Of a stretch of DNA of 61,756 bases, positions 18,106-30,147 are shown piece by piece (the first letter of the stretch is position 1; each line of letters begins with the position of its first letter). The DNA lies in contig NZ_AGFX01000040.1 in the NCBI RefSeq assembly GCF_000236805.1, positions 1 to 61,756 of the forward strand, given 5' to 3'. The notes below the pieces were generated by a model. It saw only the letters and a program-made list of their open reading frames with translations. It was not told the origin of the DNA and did no database searches. The position numbers and the translations under genes are program-made. The DNA comes from Paenibacillus peoriae KCTC 3763. Lineage in GTDB: Bacteria; Bacillota; Bacilli; Paenibacillales; Paenibacillaceae.

Positions 18106-18291
18106 TTACCAGCTTGCTTTTTTCACGCCAGGAATCTGGCCTTTATAAGCTAATTCACGGAAGCAAATTCTGCAGATCTTAAACTTTTGCAGTACCGAAT
18201 GTGGACGACCACAACGCTCGCAACGAGTGTAAGCACGAACTTTAAACTTTGGTGCGCGTTGTTGTTTGACTTTCATTGAAGTTTTTGCCAC
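18106..18291 (-). CDS. rpsZ: 30S ribosomal protein S14, zinc (type Z) form
   Basis: The 61-residue protein has two CxxC pairs (CERCG and CRICF), the zinc-ribbon C+ version of S14. It helps assemble the 30S head. The start is GTG with AGGAGG about 11 bases upstream. It is located between rplE and rpsH as usual. Confidence 0.97.
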   Translation of the reverse strand: MAKTSMKVKQQRAPKFKVRAYTRCERCGRPHSVLQKFKICRICFRELAYKGQIPGVKKASW

Positions 18292-18366
18292 TTAGCCTGA
18301 CACCTCCTAAATAGTTTCGGAGAACAGGGGTCCTTTAAATCAGACGCCCAAAACGTTATGCCAACA

Positions 18367-18912
18367 TTACTTTGCGAAAGGCATGCCCAGCTGAGTCAGA
18401 AGCTCACGGGACTCTTCGTCAGTTTTGGCAGTCGTTACGATAACGATGTCCATACCACGAACTTTATCAACTTGATCATACTCGATTTCCGGGAAGATCA
18501 ACTGTTCTTTCAGACCAAGCGTGTAGTTACCACGTCCGTCAAAAGCTTTTGTTGATACACCATGGAAGTCACGTACGCGAGGAAGCGTAATGTTGAACAA
18601 TTTGTCCAAGAAATAATACATACGCTCGCCACGAAGTGTTACCTTAACACCGATTGGCATGTTTTCACGCAATTTAAAACCTGCAATAGATTTTTTAGCG
18701 CGAGTGATAACTGGTTTTTGACCAGCAATCAGCTGCATGTCATTGAGAGCTGAATCAAGCACTTTGGAGTTTTGAACTGCGTCGCCAACACCCATGTTGA
18801 TTACAACTTTCTCGATTTTAGGCACTTGCATCACTGTTGTATAGTTGAACTTCTGCATCAAAGCAGGAGTGATTTCTTTCAAGAAACGTTCTTTCATTCT
18901 TGTTGTTGCCAT
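18367..18912 (-). CDS. rplE: 50S ribosomal protein L5
   Basis: The 181-residue 5S rRNA-binding protein also contacts S13 and the P-site tRNA. Family marks are [16 protein letters not shown] near the start, [18 protein letters not shown] in the middle, and [19 protein letters not shown] at the end. AAGGAGG lies 10 bases before ATG. Confidence 0.98.
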   Translation of the reverse strand: MATTRMKERFLKEITPALMQKFNYTTVMQVPKIEKVVINMGVGDAVQNSKVLDSALNDMQLIAGQKPVITRAKKSIAGFKLRENMPIGVKVTLRGERMYYFLDKLFNITLPRVRDFHGVSTKAFDGRGNYTLGLKEQLIFPEIEYDQVDKVRGMDIVIVTTAKTDEESRELLTQLGMPFAK

Positions 18913-18943
18913 GAATCATAGTCCTCCTTTCTTTAAAAAATAA

Positions 18944-19297
18944 TTAGTCGATCACTTCGCCTGAACGTTTTGCAATACGCACTTTTTTTCCGTTGTCCAA
19001 TACTTTGTAACCAATACGAGTTACTTTTCCGCTCTTCGGATCAATGTGCATAACGTTGGAAACGTGAATCGGAGCTTCTTTCTCGATGATGCCGCCTTGT
19101 GGATTCAGCTGATTAGGCTTCTGGTGTTTTTTAATCATGTTAACACCTTCCACAAGCACACGGTTTTGACGAGGGTAAGCAGCGATAACGCGACCTTTTT
19201 TACCTTTATCTTTACCTGTAATCACCAGAACAGTATCGTCCTTTTTGACGTGCAGCTTGTTGTTGTGGGATTCCAGAACTTTTTTCACTTTTGGCAT
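18944..19297 (-). CDS. rplX: 50S ribosomal protein L24
   Basis: The 117-residue KOW-domain protein starts large-subunit assembly. The KOW segment is [22 protein letters not shown] 19297 was chosen (8 bases after GGAGG); the three-codon longer frame overlaps that site. It lies between rplN and rplE. Confidence 0.97.
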   Translation of the reverse strand: MPKVKKVLESHNNKLHVKKDDTVLVITGKDKGKKGRVIAAYPRQNRVLVEGVNMIKKHQKPNQLNPQGGIIEKEAPIHVSNVMHIDPKSGKVTRIGYKVLDNGKKVRIAKRSGEVID

Positions 19298-19333
19298 TTC
19301 GTACACCTCCTACGGGCACATTTTAAGGTGAAT

Positions 19334-19702
19334 TTAGATCACTTCCGGAGCCAAGGAAACGATTTTCATAAAGTCCTTGTCACGAAGTTCGCGAGCAACT
19401 GGTCCGAAAATACGAGTACCACGTGGGCTCTTGTCTTCTTTAACGACCACTGCTGCGTTCTCATCAAATCCGATGTAGGAACCGTCTTTACGGCGGATAG
19501 AACGTTTAGTACGAACGACAACCGCTCTTACTACATCACCCTTTTTGACAACGCCGCCTGGTGTTGCTTGTTTTACGGAACAAACGATCAGGTCACCAAT
19601 TTGAGCTGTACGACGTCCCGTACCACCGAGCACACGGATACACATCAGTTCCTTTGCGCCGGAATTGTCAGCCACAGTCAAACGTGTAAATGGTTGAATC
19701 AT
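19334..19702 (-). CDS. rplN: 50S ribosomal protein L14
   Basis: The 122-residue protein begins [19 protein letters not shown] and ends [12 protein letters not shown]. It forms a bridge to 16S helix 44 and binds L19 and silencing factor RsfS in other bacteria. It is preceded by AAGGAGG. Confidence 0.98.
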   Translation of the reverse strand: MIQPFTRLTVADNSGAKELMCIRVLGGTGRRTAQIGDLIVCSVKQATPGGVVKKGDVVRAVVVRTKRSIRRKDGSYIGFDENAAVVVKEDKSPRGTRIFGPVARELRDKDFMKIVSLAPEVI

Positions 19703-19736
19703 TTATTTATCCTCCTTTCGGAAAAACTACGCTACA

Positions 19737-20000
19737 TTAGATTATAACAGCTTTTTCAACGATTTCGACCAGTCTCCAGTTTTTGTCTTTGGACAAAGGA
19801 CGAGTTTCCATGATTTTAACTGTATCACCGATTTGTGCGGTGTTGTTTTCATCATGAGCTTTGAATTTTTTAGTCACTTTAATGCGTTTATGGTAGAGAT
19901 CATGCTTTTTGTAAGTTTCTACAGCAATCACAATCGTTTTATCCATTTTGTCGCTAACTACTTTACCGACTAATACTTTACGGGCATTACGTTCGCTCAT
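19737..20000 (-). CDS. rpsQ: 30S ribosomal protein S17
   Basis: The 87-residue OB-fold protein binds the 16S 5' domain early in assembly. It contains the [21 protein letters not shown] opening and the [21 protein letters not shown] end typical of S17. Confidence 0.98.
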   Translation of the reverse strand: MSERNARKVLVGKVVSDKMDKTIVIAVETYKKHDLYHKRIKVTKKFKAHDENNTAQIGDTVKIMETRPLSKDKNWRLVEIVEKAVII

Positions 20001-20050
20001 TGTTGGCCTCCTTCCTAATTACAGGCGGATTTCCCACCCGGTCTAATATC

Positions 20051-20248
20051 TTAGCTAATCCCAAGTTCTCTTTCACGGATCACAGTTTTAGCACGAGCAA
20101 TTTCCTTACGCACAGCGCCGATCCGAGTCGGGTTATCAAGCTGACCGGTAGCGAGTTGAAAACGAAGGTTAAAAAGTTCTTCTTTAAAACCAGAGATCTT
20201 TTGTTCGATTTCAGCAGTGGTTAGGTTGCGGAATTCACTAGCCTTCAT
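20051..20248 (-). CDS. rpmC: 50S ribosomal protein L29
   Basis: The 65-residue helical protein lies at the tunnel exit, beside L23, and serves as a docking point for SRP and trigger factor. It begins [17 protein letters not shown]. The chosen ATG (20248) overlaps the end of rplP by 11 bases in another frame, so coupling is likely; a start eight codons upstream would run deeper into rplP. Confidence 0.95.
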   Translation of the reverse strand: MKASEFRNLTTAEIEQKISGFKEELFNLRFQLATGQLDNPTRIGAVRKEIARAKTVIRERELGIS

Positions 20249-20672
20249 TTGCTTCACCACCCAATTCTTCACGTTTCACAAACTTAGTTTTGATTGGCAG
20301 TTTGTGAGCGGCAAGACGCATTGCTTCACGAGCAATCTCTTCCGGTACACCAGCAAGTTCAAACATGATCTTACCTGGTTTCACTACTGCAACCCATTTT
20401 TCTACGTTACCTTTACCACTACCCATACGAACCTCAAGAGGCTTTTGAGTAATTGGTTTGTCAGGGAAAATTTTAATCCAAACCTTACCACCACGTTTGA
20501 TGTAACGAGTCATCGCAATACGAGCAGCTTCGATTTGACGGTTAGTGATCCATGCTGGTTCAGTAGCTTGCAAACCGTACTCACCAAAATTCAGTGTAGT
20601 ACCGCCTTTTGCACGACCCTTCATGTGACCACGTTGTTGTTTACGATGTTTTACACGTTTAGGTACCAACAT
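20238..20672 (-). CDS. rplP: 50S ribosomal protein L16
   Basis: The 144-residue protein opens [20 protein letters not shown] and has the [23 protein letters not shown] block. It helps place tRNA at the A site and peptidyl centre. It follows rpsC by two bases and overlaps rpmC. Confidence 0.98.
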   Translation of the reverse strand: MLVPKRVKHRKQQRGHMKGRAKGGTTLNFGEYGLQATEPAWITNRQIEAARIAMTRYIKRGGKVWIKIFPDKPITQKPLEVRMGSGKGNVEKWVAVVKPGKIMFELAGVPEEIAREAMRLAAHKLPIKTKFVKREELGGEANEG

Positions 20673-20674
20673 GA

Positions 20675-21340
20675 TTAGTTGCCTCCTTCCTGAGGAGCTT
20701 GTTTCTTAGCTGGAGGAAGAACTTCTCCACGATAGATCCATACCTTTACGCCAAGACGGCCATAAGTAGTATGAGCCTCTGCTGTACCGTAGTCGATGTC
20801 AGCACGAAGCGTATGCAGTGGAACAGTTCCTTCGCTGTACCCTTCGGAACGAGCGATTTCGGCACCGCCAAGACGTCCGCCTACTTGAGTTTTAATTCCT
20901 TTTGCTCCGGAACGCATAGTTCTTTGAATTGCTTGTTTCAACGCACGACGGAAAGAAACACGACGTTCCAATTGTTGTGCAATGCTTTCAGCAACCAAAA
21001 TTGCATCCAGTTCAGGATTTTTAATTTCAGAGATATTGATGTGTACCTTTTTACCGCCTGCAATTTTAGTGATTTCATTACGCAGGTTTTCAACTTCGGA
21101 ACCACCCTTACCGATAACCATACCTGGTTTCGCAGTGTGAATCGTTACGTTGACGCGGTTAGCTGCTCTCTCGATTTCAACACGGGATACAGCGGAGTCT
21201 TTCAATCTTTTCTTCAAATGCTCACGAATCTTAACGTCTTCCAGCAAAAGATCACCGAAATCTTTGCCTGCATACCATTTGGATTCCCAATCACGAATAA
21301 TACCGATTCGGAGTCCGACGGGATTTACCTTTTGGCCCAC
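20675..21340 (-). CDS. rpsC: 30S ribosomal protein S3
   Basis: The 221-residue protein has a KH domain (about 40-110, with [15 protein letters not shown]) and a C-terminal S3 domain ([23 protein letters not shown]). It forms the mRNA entry channel with S4 and S5. The start is GTG 21340 after AAGGAGGG, giving the usual MGQKVNP N-terminus. A longer frame of 28 extra codons into rplV was rejected. Confidence 0.96.
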   Translation of the reverse strand: MGQKVNPVGLRIGIIRDWESKWYAGKDFGDLLLEDVKIREHLKKRLKDSAVSRVEIERAANRVNVTIHTAKPGMVIGKGGSEVENLRNEITKIAGGKKVHINISEIKNPELDAILVAESIAQQLERRVSFRRALKQAIQRTMRSGAKGIKTQVGGRLGGAEIARSEGYSEGTVPLHTLRADIDYGTAEAHTTYGRLGVKVWIYRGEVLPPAKKQAPQEGGN

Positions 21341-21353
21341 ACGTTTTCCCTCC

Positions 21354-21686
21354 TTATTTTTCAGATACCACCAGAGTAATATGACTGGTGCGTTTATTGA
21401 TGCGGCTTGCACGACCCATTGCACGCGGGCGGAACCGTTTCATTGTAGGACCTTGGTTTACGAAAACCTCAGATACTACCAATTTATTTACGTCCATAGA
21501 GTAGTTGTGATCTGCATTTGCGATCGCAGAATTCAACAATTTCTCAACGACTGGAGAAGCGGATTTCGGAGTGTGACGAAGAATTGCAATCGCCTCACCA
21601 ACCTGCTTGCCACGAATCAAATCGATAACAAGTTTCACTTTGCGAGCGGAAATCCGCACGGATTTAGCATGTGCTTTTGCTTCCAT
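21354..21686 (-). CDS. rplV: 50S ribosomal protein L22
   Basis: The 110-residue protein has a long beta-hairpin that lines the exit tunnel and is the site of macrolide-resistance changes in other species. It begins [19 protein letters not shown] and contains [21 protein letters not shown] 21686 has GAGGAGG 7 bases upstream. Confidence 0.97.
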   Translation of the reverse strand: MEAKAHAKSVRISARKVKLVIDLIRGKQVGEAIAILRHTPKSASPVVEKLLNSAIANADHNYSMDVNKLVVSEVFVNQGPTMKRFRPRAMGRASRINKRTSHITLVVSEK

Positions 21687-21721
21687 TGAGTTACCTCCTC
21701 TCAAACACTACGCTGTGTTGA

Positions 21722-22000
21722 TTATCTTCTTGTTTTCTTATCGTCATCCGTATGGCCTTTGTACGTACGCGTTGGAGCGAATTCGCCCAATTTGTGTCCG
21801 ACCATATCTTCCGTTACGTATACTGGTACGTGTTTACGACCATCGTATACACCAAACGTATGTCCGATAAATTGTGGGAAAATCGTAGAGCGACGGGACC
21901 AAGTTTTGATCACGACTTTTTTGTCCGACTCGTTCAAAACCTCTACTTTTTTCAGCAAGTAACCATCAATGAATGGTCCTTTTTTGAGACTGCGACCCAT
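21722..22000 (-). CDS. rpsS: 30S ribosomal protein S19
   Basis: The 92-residue head protein begins [18 protein letters not shown] and contains [20 protein letters not shown]-like sequence with [12 protein letters not shown]. It binds 16S near S13 and the A site. A GAGGATT-type site precedes the ATG. Confidence 0.98.
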   Translation of the reverse strand: MGRSLKKGPFIDGYLLKKVEVLNESDKKVVIKTWSRRSTIFPQFIGHTFGVYDGRKHVPVYVTEDMVGHKLGEFAPTRTYKGHTDDDKKTRR

Positions 22001-22046
22001 TTATGAATCCTCCCTTCGTTAAAACGTTGCCGTTCCTTAAAATGTT

Positions 22047-22069
22047 AACGTGCGACTTAAGCGCACGTT
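22047..22069. other. Short hairpin between rplB and rpsS
   Basis: AACGTGCG and CGCACGTT form an 8-bp perfect stem with a 7-base loop. No T-run follows on the minus strand, so it may be an RNA processing or stability element. Confidence 0.4.
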
Positions 22070-22072
22070 TCA

Positions 22073-22903
22073 TTACTTAGTACGACGACGAACGATGTAT
22101 TTATCAGATGCTTTACCTTTTTTACGCGTTTTGTAACCAAGGGTTGGTTTGCCCCATGGAGACATTGGAGATTTACGTCCGATTGGAGCGCGACCTTCAC
22201 CACCACCGTGTGGGTGATCGTTAGGGTTCATAACAACACCACGAACTTCAGGACGTTGTCCCAACCAACGACTACGACCGGCTTTACCGATCTTAACAAG
22301 TTCGTGGTCTTCGTTACCAACAGAACCGATTGTTGCGCGGCAAACTTTCAAAATGCGACGAACTTCACCAGAAGTCAAACGAATTGTTACATACTTCTCT
22401 TCTTTACCAAGAAGTTGGGCTTCCGTACCAGCAGCACGAACAAGTTGGCCACCTTTACCCGGTTTCAATTCGATATTGTGGATAACCGTACCTACTGGAA
22501 TATTTTCCAATGGCAAGGAGTTACCGATTTTGATATCGGAATCCGGACCGGATACCACTTCGTCTCCTACTTTCAAACCTTTAGGAGCGATGATGTAACG
22601 TTTTTCACCATCCACATAGTGGATAAGTGCGATGTTGGACGTACGGTTCGGATCATATTCGATCGTAGCAACGCGGCCCGGTATTCCATCTTTGTTACGT
22701 TTGAAGTCAATAATACGGTATTTACGTTTGTGTCCGCCGCCTTGATGACGAACTGTAATTTTACCTTGGTTATTGCGTCCAGCTTGCTTGCTCAGAGGTG
22801 CCAGCAACGATTTCTCGGGCTGATTTGTTGTGATCTCCTCGAAAGTAGATACAGACATTGCACGTCTGGCCGGGGACGTTGGTTTATACTTTTTAATTGG
22901 CAC
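22073..22903 (-). CDS. rplB: 50S ribosomal protein L2
   Basis: The 276-residue protein is needed for subunit joining and peptidyl-transferase function. [20 protein letters not shown] and the C-terminal [20 protein letters not shown] loop, which holds the conserved His near the active centre, are present. The start is GTG after AAGGAGGG. Confidence 0.98.
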   Translation of the reverse strand: MPIKKYKPTSPARRAMSVSTFEEITTNQPEKSLLAPLSKQAGRNNQGKITVRHQGGGHKRKYRIIDFKRNKDGIPGRVATIEYDPNRTSNIALIHYVDGEKRYIIAPKGLKVGDEVVSGPDSDIKIGNSLPLENIPVGTVIHNIELKPGKGGQLVRAAGTEAQLLGKEEKYVTIRLTSGEVRRILKVCRATIGSVGNEDHELVKIGKAGRSRWLGQRPEVRGVVMNPNDHPHGGGEGRAPIGRKSPMSPWGKPTLGYKTRKKGKASDKYIVRRRTK

Positions 22904-22933
22904 TGAGTTTCCCTCCTTACTTTACAGTTTCAA

Positions 22934-23224
22934 TTATACCGTTTCAAAAAACTCAAGCGGCTTACTGTCTTTGCTCAGCGTTACGAACGCTTTTTTCCAC
23001 TCGCTCGTATAGCCGGAATGACGGCCGTAGCGTTTTGGTTTTGCAGGAACGCGAAGCGTATTTACGTTACTTACTTTCACGTTAAAGATCGCTTCGATTG
23101 CTTTTTTAATTTCGACTTTGTTAGAACGAATGTCAACCTCGAAAACGTATTTCAAGTCATTCATCATACCAGCCGTACGTTCAGTGATAACCGGACGTTT
23201 GATAATATCACGAGGATCCTTCAT
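22934..23224 (-). CDS. rplW: 50S ribosomal protein L23
   Basis: The 96-residue tunnel-exit protein is a docking site for trigger factor and SRP. It contains DIIKRPVITERTAGM at the start and a central VKVSNVNTLRVPAKPKRYG loop. Its ATG overlaps the rplD stop (TAATG). Confidence 0.98.
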   Translation of the reverse strand: MKDPRDIIKRPVITERTAGMMNDLKYVFEVDIRSNKVEIKKAIEAIFNVKVSNVNTLRVPAKPKRYGRHSGYTSEWKKAFVTLSKDSKPLEFFETV

Positions 23225-23847
23225 TACGCGAGCACCTCCTCTACCTTCTGAACTGCTTCCTTCGTAATGATCAGTTTGTCGTGTCCAAGCACGTCAAGAA
23301 CATTAATGCCGTCTGCGGCTACAAACTTCACACCAGGAATATTACGAGCGGAAAGTGCAACATTATCATCATAGCTAGGAGCTACGATCAATGCTTTACG
23401 ATCAGCTTTAAGGTTATTCAAAATGGCTGCGAATTCTTTCGTTTTAGGTCCGTTCAGTGTAAGAGCGTCCAATACGATAATTTCATTCTCAATCACTTTG
23501 GATGATAATGCTGATTTGATCGCCAGACGACGAACTTTTTTAGGCAATTTGTAAGCGTAACTGCGTGGAGTCGGACCGAATACAGTACCGCCACCAACCC
23601 ATTGCGGTGCACGGATCGAACCTTGACGAGCACGGCCGGTACCTTTTTGTTTCCAAGGCTTACGTCCGCCGCCACGTACTTCAGAACGTCCTTTTACTTT
23701 GTGAGTACCTTGACGCAGGGAAGCCAATTGCATAACAACAGCGTCATGAAGAACGTGTTTGTTCGGCTCGATACCGAATACTGCATCGTTCAATTCAATT
23801 TCGCCTACTTGGCTGCCGCTAATATTTAAAAGTGCTACTTTTGGCAT
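23224..23847 (-). CDS. rplD: 50S ribosomal protein L4
   Basis: The 207-residue protein has an extended loop ([19 protein letters not shown]) that reaches the exit tunnel. In E. coli L4 also represses the S10 operon; whether that holds here is not visible. It overlaps rplW by one base. Confidence 0.98.
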   Translation of the reverse strand: MPKVALLNISGSQVGEIELNDAVFGIEPNKHVLHDAVVMQLASLRQGTHKVKGRSEVRGGGRKPWKQKGTGRARQGSIRAPQWVGGGTVFGPTPRSYAYKLPKKVRRLAIKSALSSKVIENEIIVLDALTLNGPKTKEFAAILNNLKADRKALIVAPSYDDNVALSARNIPGVKFVAADGINVLDVLGHDKLIITKEAVQKVEEVLA

Positions 23848-23873
23848 TTCGTGTTCCTCCTTTCTTCAGTCGT

Positions 23874-24497
23874 TTATTTTTTCACCGTTTCTAATACTTT
23901 AACGAAGCTGTTTTTAGGTCCTGGAATGGAACCTTTCACGAGCAATACATTACGTTCTGTATCGACTTTAACAACTTCAAGACGTTGAATGGTTACCGTT
24001 TCATTACCCATGTGTCCTGGCAGGTGTTTACCTTTAGGAACGCGGTTAGCTTGAATGGAGCCCATGGAACCTGGACCTCTGTGGTAACGCGAGCCGTGTG
24101 CCATTGGTCCGCGGCTTTGGCCCCAACGTTTGATAACGCCAGCAAAACCTTTACCTTTGGAAATACCTGTTACGTCAACGAATTCGCCTTCTGTGAAGAC
24201 ATCAGCCTTCAGTTCTTGGCCAACCTCGTACGCAGCAAGGTCGATGCCACGAAGTTCACGAACGTAGCGCTTAGGTGCAGTATTTGCTTTTTTCGCATGT
24301 CCTGCTTCAGGTTTATTGGATCTTTTTTCTTTTTTATCAGAGAAACCGAGTTGAATCGCTTCGTATCCATCGTTTTCCTGATCTTTCTTTTGCAGAACAA
24401 CACAAGGTCCCGCTTCGATAACCGTAACAGCAAGCACGTTACCTTCAGGGGTAAACACTTGAGTCATTCCGAGTTTTTTTCCTAAGATACCTTTCAT
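23874..24497 (-). CDS. rplC: 50S ribosomal protein L3
   Basis: The 207-residue early-assembly protein begins [19 protein letters not shown]. The central extension ([20 protein letters not shown]) reaches toward the peptidyl-transferase centre. AGAGGTG precedes the ATG. Confidence 0.98.
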   Translation of the reverse strand: MKGILGKKLGMTQVFTPEGNVLAVTVIEAGPCVVLQKKDQENDGYEAIQLGFSDKKEKRSNKPEAGHAKKANTAPKRYVRELRGIDLAAYEVGQELKADVFTEGEFVDVTGISKGKGFAGVIKRWGQSRGPMAHGSRYHRGPGSMGSIQANRVPKGKHLPGHMGNETVTIQRLEVVKVDTERNVLLVKGSIPGPKNSFVKVLETVKK

Positions 24498-24529
24498 GTT
24501 GACACCTCTTTTCTTTTCCTAATCACATA

Positions 24530-24940
<411 letters not shown>

Positions 24941-24974
24941 TCACATCATCGCACAGTCACAAACAACATTAGTT

Positions 24975-25003
24975 ATTATATCTAATAGTTCTGCCCATTG
25001 CAA
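24975..25003 (-). promoter_or_regulatory. Promoter of the S10-spc-alpha operon
   Basis: The -35 is TTGCAA (24998-25003), the spacer 17 bases and the -10 a perfect TATAAT (24975-24980). It gives a leader of about 130 bases before rpsJ, with GC-rich sequence around 24900-24945 that could fold. The rest of the 24839-25177 interval holds the tuf terminator and a short repeat. Confidence 0.75.
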
Positions 25004-25071
25004 GCAAAAACGAAAAAACAATGTATCTTATTTTGAAAAAGATACAATTGCGCTCGCAGCTCACCATTTAT

Positions 25072-25105
25072 TCAAGAGAAAAGCCCCCGCACCAGGGCAG
25101 GGGCT
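25072..25105 (-). terminator. Terminator of the str operon (after tuf)
   Basis: AGCCCCTGC and GCGGGGGCT pair around a short loop, followed by TTTTCTCTTG on the minus strand. Confidence 0.88.
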
Positions 25106-25115
25106 CGTTTTGCTT

Positions 25116-25155
25116 CGTTCCAACACAATGTTACTCGTTCCAGTACAATGTTGCT
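25116..25155. repeat. Two tandem 20-base repeats after tuf
   Basis: Units at 25116-25135 and 25136-25155 share CGTTCCA-ACAATGTT-CT and differ at three positions. They lie between the tuf stop and its terminator. Confidence 0.6.
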
Positions 25156-25177
25156 ATGTTTAAGGCTCGCAGCCTTA

Positions 25178-26368
<1,191 letters not shown>

Positions 26369-26462
26369 TTGAACAATTCCTCCTCAATAACATGTTTTAT
26401 TTTTAGGCTGTCGGATACTTTTTGGAAAAACCTTGAGTATACCGATCAGCTGATACATTGTA

Positions 26463-28541
26463 TTACTCGCCGCCTTTAGTTTTGGCAACGATCTCTTCAG
26501 CAATGCTCTTCGGAACTTCTTCATAATGAGAAAGCTCCATGGAGAACACGCCGCGTCCTTGCGTACCGGAACGAAGTGTTGTCGAGTATCCAAACATCTC
26601 GGACAAAGGTACCTTCGCACGAATGATCTGAGCTCCACTGCGGGAGTCCATACCTTCAATCCGTCCGCGACGGGAGTTCAACATACCCATTACGTCACCC
26701 ATGTATTCCTCAGGAACCGTTACTTCAACTTTCATAATCGGCTCAAGCAATACTGGTTTACATTTGTCTTTCGCTGCTTTCAGCGCCATTGAACCGGCAA
26801 TTTTAAACGCCATTTCGTTGGAATCGACATCATGGTATGATCCATCCACGATTGTAGCTTTAACGTCCACAAGCGGGAAGCCTGCAATAACGCCGTTTTT
26901 CATTTGTTCCTCAATACCGGCAAGAGCAGGTGCAATGTACTCTCTAGGAACAGAGCCACCGACAACCTTGCTTTCAAACTGGCTACCAGTACCTGCTTCG
27001 AGAGGCTCGAACTCAACCCATACGTGACCGTATTGACCACGACCACCAGATTGTCGAACGAATTTTCCTTCGACACGCGCTGGAGCACGGAACGTTTCAC
27101 GGTAAGCAACCTGTGGTTTACCCACATTGGTTTCCACCTTGAACTCACGACGCATACGATCGATGATGATGTCAAGGTGAAGCTCACCCATACCTGCCAA
27201 GATGGTTTGACCAGTTTCTTCGTTAGTATGAGCACGAAGAGTTGGATCTTCTTCGGTCAATTTACCGAGTGCAACAGACATCTTATCTTGGTCAGCTTTG
27301 GTTTTAGGCTCAACCGCGATTTCGATAACCGGATCAGGGAAATTCATGGACTCGAGAATAACTGGATTCTTCTCATCACACAGTGTATCACCTGTACCTG
27401 TATCTTTCAAACCTACGGCTGCCGCAATATCACCGGAGTAAACTTCAGTGATTTCTTGACGGCTGTTCGCGTGCATTTGAAGAATACGTCCGATACGTTC
27501 GCGCTTGCCTTTTGTTGCATTCAATACGTATGAACCGGATTGAAGCACACCGGAGTATACGCGGAAGAATGTCAGCTTACCAACGTAAGGATCCGTCATG
27601 ATTTTGAAGGCCAATGCGGAGAAGGGCTCTTCATCGGAAGAGTGACGCTCAACTTCCGTACCGTCTTCCAAATGTCCTTGAATACTTGGCACGTCAGTAG
27701 GAGCTGGCAAGTAGTCGAGAACAGCATCCAGCATCAGCTGAACACCTTTGTTACGGTAAGAAGATCCACAGATAACTGGGAAGATTTTAACTTCTACAAC
27801 ACCTTTACGGAGAGCGGCTTTAATTTCGGCAACCGAAATTTCTTCGCCTTCCAGATATTTCATTGTCAATTCTTCGTCCAGTTCAGCAACCTTCTCGATC
27901 AATTCATTACGGAGTTCTTCAACTTGATCTTTGAATTCCGCAGGAATTTCGGTTTCTTCGATATCTTGACCAAGATCATCTTTGTACATATGAGCTTTTT
28001 GTTCAACGATATCGATGATACCAGTAAAATCATTTTCTGCACCGATTGGCAATTGAATCGCAACTGCGTTCGCTTGAAGGCGATCACGCATGTCGGAGAC
28101 AACATTCAAGAAGTCGGCACCAATGATATCCATTTTGTTTACATATGCGATCCGTGGAACGCCGTAACGATCAGCCTGTCTCCATACGGTTTCTGACTGA
28201 GGCTCAACGCCTTCTTTCGCACTGAAAACACCAACTGCTCCGTCCAATACACGAAGGGAACGTTCAACTTCAACAGTGAAGTCAACGTGCCCCGGGGTGT
28301 CGATGATATTGACGCGGTGACCTTTCCAGGCAGCGGTCGTCGCAGCGGAAGTAATCGTGATTCCGCGCTCTTGTTCTTGTTCCATCCAGTCCATTGTCGC
28401 AGCGCCTTCGTGAACTTCACCGATTTTGTGCGTACGGCCTGTGTAGAACAAGATCCGCTCTGTTGTTGTGGTTTTACCCGCGTCAATATGAGCCATGATC
28501 CCGATATTACGTGTATTTTTCAAGGAGAACTCTCTTGCCAT
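26463..28541 (-). CDS. fusA: Elongation factor G
   Basis: EF-G drives translocation with GTP and splits post-termination ribosomes with RRF. The 692-residue protein has [15 protein letters not shown] (P-loop, near 17-31), [12 protein letters not shown], then domains II-V with the [16 protein letters not shown] stretch in domain IV. The length is normal. It lies between rpsG and tuf. Confidence 0.99.
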   Translation of the reverse strand: MAREFSLKNTRNIGIMAHIDAGKTTTTERILFYTGRTHKIGEVHEGAATMDWMEQEQERGITITSAATTAAWKGHRVNIIDTPGHVDFTVEVERSLRVLDGAVGVFSAKEGVEPQSETVWRQADRYGVPRIAYVNKMDIIGADFLNVVSDMRDRLQANAVAIQLPIGAENDFTGIIDIVEQKAHMYKDDLGQDIEETEIPAEFKDQVEELRNELIEKVAELDEELTMKYLEGEEISVAEIKAALRKGVVEVKIFPVICGSSYRNKGVQLMLDAVLDYLPAPTDVPSIQGHLEDGTEVERHSSDEEPFSALAFKIMTDPYVGKLTFFRVYSGVLQSGSYVLNATKGKRERIGRILQMHANSRQEITEVYSGDIAAAVGLKDTGTGDTLCDEKNPVILESMNFPDPVIEIAVEPKTKADQDKMSVALGKLTEEDPTLRAHTNEETGQTILAGMGELHLDIIIDRMRREFKVETNVGKPQVAYRETFRAPARVEGKFVRQSGGRGQYGHVWVEFEPLEAGTGSQFESKVVGGSVPREYIAPALAGIEEQMKNGVIAGFPLVDVKATIVDGSYHDVDSNEMAFKIAGSMALKAAKDKCKPVLLEPIMKVEVTVPEEYMGDVMGMLNSRRGRIEGMDSRSGAQIIRAKVPLSEMFGYSTTLRSGTQGRGVFSMELSHYEEVPKSIAEEIVAKTKGGE

Positions 28542-28588
28542 GAAATGGGTCTCCCTTCAAAATTGAAGTTATTTTTTTAAGCTGAATC

Positions 28589-29059
28589 CTACCAACGATA
28601 GTGAGCAAACGCTTTGTTCGCTTCAGCCATTTTGTGTGTGTCTTCACGTTTTTTCACGGAAGCGCCTGTGTTGTTGGAAGCATCGATAATCTCAGCCGCC
28701 AAACGCTCTTCCATTGTCTTCTCGCCGCGGTTGCGGGAGTAGTTTACGAGCCAACGTAATCCCAGGGACGTACGTCTTTCTGGTTTTACCTCGATTGGTA
28801 CTTGGTAGTTGGCACCGCCGACACGGCGTGCTTTAACTTCCAGGACTGGCATGATATTCTTAATAGCTGCTTCAAAAACTTCCATCGGGTCATTCCCCGT
28901 ACGTTCTTGGATAAGCTTGAACGCATTGTACAGAATGCTTTGAGCAACGCCTCGTTTTCCGTCGAGCATGATGCGGTTGATCAAGCGGGTAACCAACTTG
29001 CTGTTGTATACCGGATCTGGCAACACGTCTCTTTTGGTAACTGGACCTTTGCGTGGCAT
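28589..29059 (-). CDS. rpsG: 30S ribosomal protein S7
   Basis: The 156-residue protein nucleates 30S head assembly and lies at the E site. It begins [18 protein letters not shown] and contains [24 protein letters not shown] precedes the ATG. It is 50 bases after rpsL. Confidence 0.98.
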   Translation of the reverse strand: MPRKGPVTKRDVLPDPVYNSKLVTRLINRIMLDGKRGVAQSILYNAFKLIQERTGNDPMEVFEAAIKNIMPVLEVKARRVGGANYQVPIEVKPERRTSLGLRWLVNYSRNRGEKTMEERLAAEIIDASNNTGASVKKREDTHKMAEANKAFAHYRW

Positions 29060-29109
29060 GGATATCCCCCTTTCTTACATGTTAAACCTGCATACGCGGT
29101 TTATATTCA

Positions 29110-29532
29110 TTAGGATTTTTTAGCTTTAGGGCGTTTTGCGCCGTATTTGGAACGAGCTTGCATGCGGTTGTTTACGCCTGCAGTATCCAAAGCACCGCGA
29201 ACGATATGGTAACGCACACCCGGAAGGTCTTTTACACGACCGCCACGAATCAGCACTACGCTGTGTTCTTGAAGGTTATGTCCAATACCTGGAATGTAAG
29301 CAGTCACCTCTACACGGTTCGTCAAGCGAACACGAGCATATTTACGAAGTGCGGAGTTTGGTTTTTTCGGAGTCATAGTACCTACACGAGTGCACACTCC
29401 GCGTTTTTGCGGGGCACTGATGTCGGTAGCTTCACGTTTCAAGGCATTAAAACCTTTTTGCAAAGCCGGTGATTTCGATTTCTCGATTTTGGCTTGACGT
29501 CCTTTACGAACCAGTTGGTTAATAGTTGGCAT
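29110..29532 (-). CDS. rpsL: 30S ribosomal protein S12
   Basis: The 140-residue decoding-centre protein begins [13 protein letters not shown]. The streptomycin-related loops [11 protein letters not shown] and [10 protein letters not shown] are wild-type in appearance, so no resistance substitution is seen. Start ATG 29532 follows AAGGGGGTG; the upstream in-frame start overlaps it. It follows rplGB. Confidence 0.97.
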   Translation of the reverse strand: MPTINQLVRKGRQAKIEKSKSPALQKGFNALKREATDISAPQKRGVCTRVGTMTPKKPNSALRKYARVRLTNRVEVTAYIPGIGHNLQEHSVVLIRGGRVKDLPGVRYHIVRGALDTAGVNNRMQARSKYGAKRPKAKKS

Positions 29533-29675
29533 GTTGGTTGCCACCCCCTTCCTCAATTTTTGCTGTTACTTTATAAACCCTATCTAAGCCCACAGACCCA
29601 GGCGGTTCATAAAAGAACAAATGAAAAGTCTTTGCCGCCAAGAATACAATTCTCTAGACAAAAACGTTCCTTACC

Positions 29676-29927
29676 CTATTGTTTTACGATAGCAGCCATT
29701 GCGGCCCCCACTTCAATCCCACATGCAGCTCCGAGATTTTTCATTGTGTCTACGAGAGTCACTTTGACTCCTTGCTTGTTGCACAAAGCAATGATGTTGG
29801 AAGTGAGACGCTGATCTGCGTCTTCTGCCACATATACTTCAGAGGCGAAGCCCAATTCTACCATACGAATGGTTTGTTTGGTACCGATTTTGACATGAGC
29901 ATCTTGCAGTCCCTGTTCTTTAGACAT
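29676..29927 (-). CDS. rplGB: L7Ae-family K-turn RNA-binding protein (YbxF-like)
   Basis: The 83-residue protein of the L7Ae/L30e/S12e family has the signature IGTKQTIRMVELGFASEVYVAED and a GIEVGAAMA end. B. subtilis YbxF at this location binds kink-turn RNA and associates with ribosomes in growth phase; its function is not settled. A good promoter lies just upstream, so it heads the rpsL-rpsG-fusA-tuf unit. Confidence 0.93.
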   Translation of the reverse strand: MSKEQGLQDAHVKIGTKQTIRMVELGFASEVYVAEDADQRLTSNIIALCNKQGVKVTLVDTMKNLGAACGIEVGAAMAAIVKQ

Positions 29928-29982
29928 ATCTCATTCCTCCGAAAAGACCCAATAGCATATAGGCTGCTCACGCACCTTTGCT

Positions 29983-30011
29983 ATATTAGCATTGACTATT
30001 AACAATGTCAA
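29983..30011 (-). promoter_or_regulatory. Promoter of rplGB-rpsL-rpsG-fusA-tuf
   Basis: The -35 is a perfect TTGACA (30006-30011), the spacer 17 bases and the -10 TAATAT (29983-29988). It is about 55 bases before the rplGB start. No convincing terminator is seen between rpoC and this promoter, so read-through from rpoC is possible. Confidence 0.8.
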
Positions 30012-30147
30012 GACAATTATCAACTTATAATTCACTTGACCAAAGCTAGTACGTTCGTTTTTAGAAAAACACCGGAACACCACCCGCTGAAGCCTCTAAG
30101 CAAGACTCCAGCAAGGATAGGATGCCCCGGACCATTAATACTTTTTA

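Noticed and set aside
22208-22906. 232-codon plus-strand frame over rplB
   Set aside because: Antisense shadow of L2 codons; no start site and no known fold.
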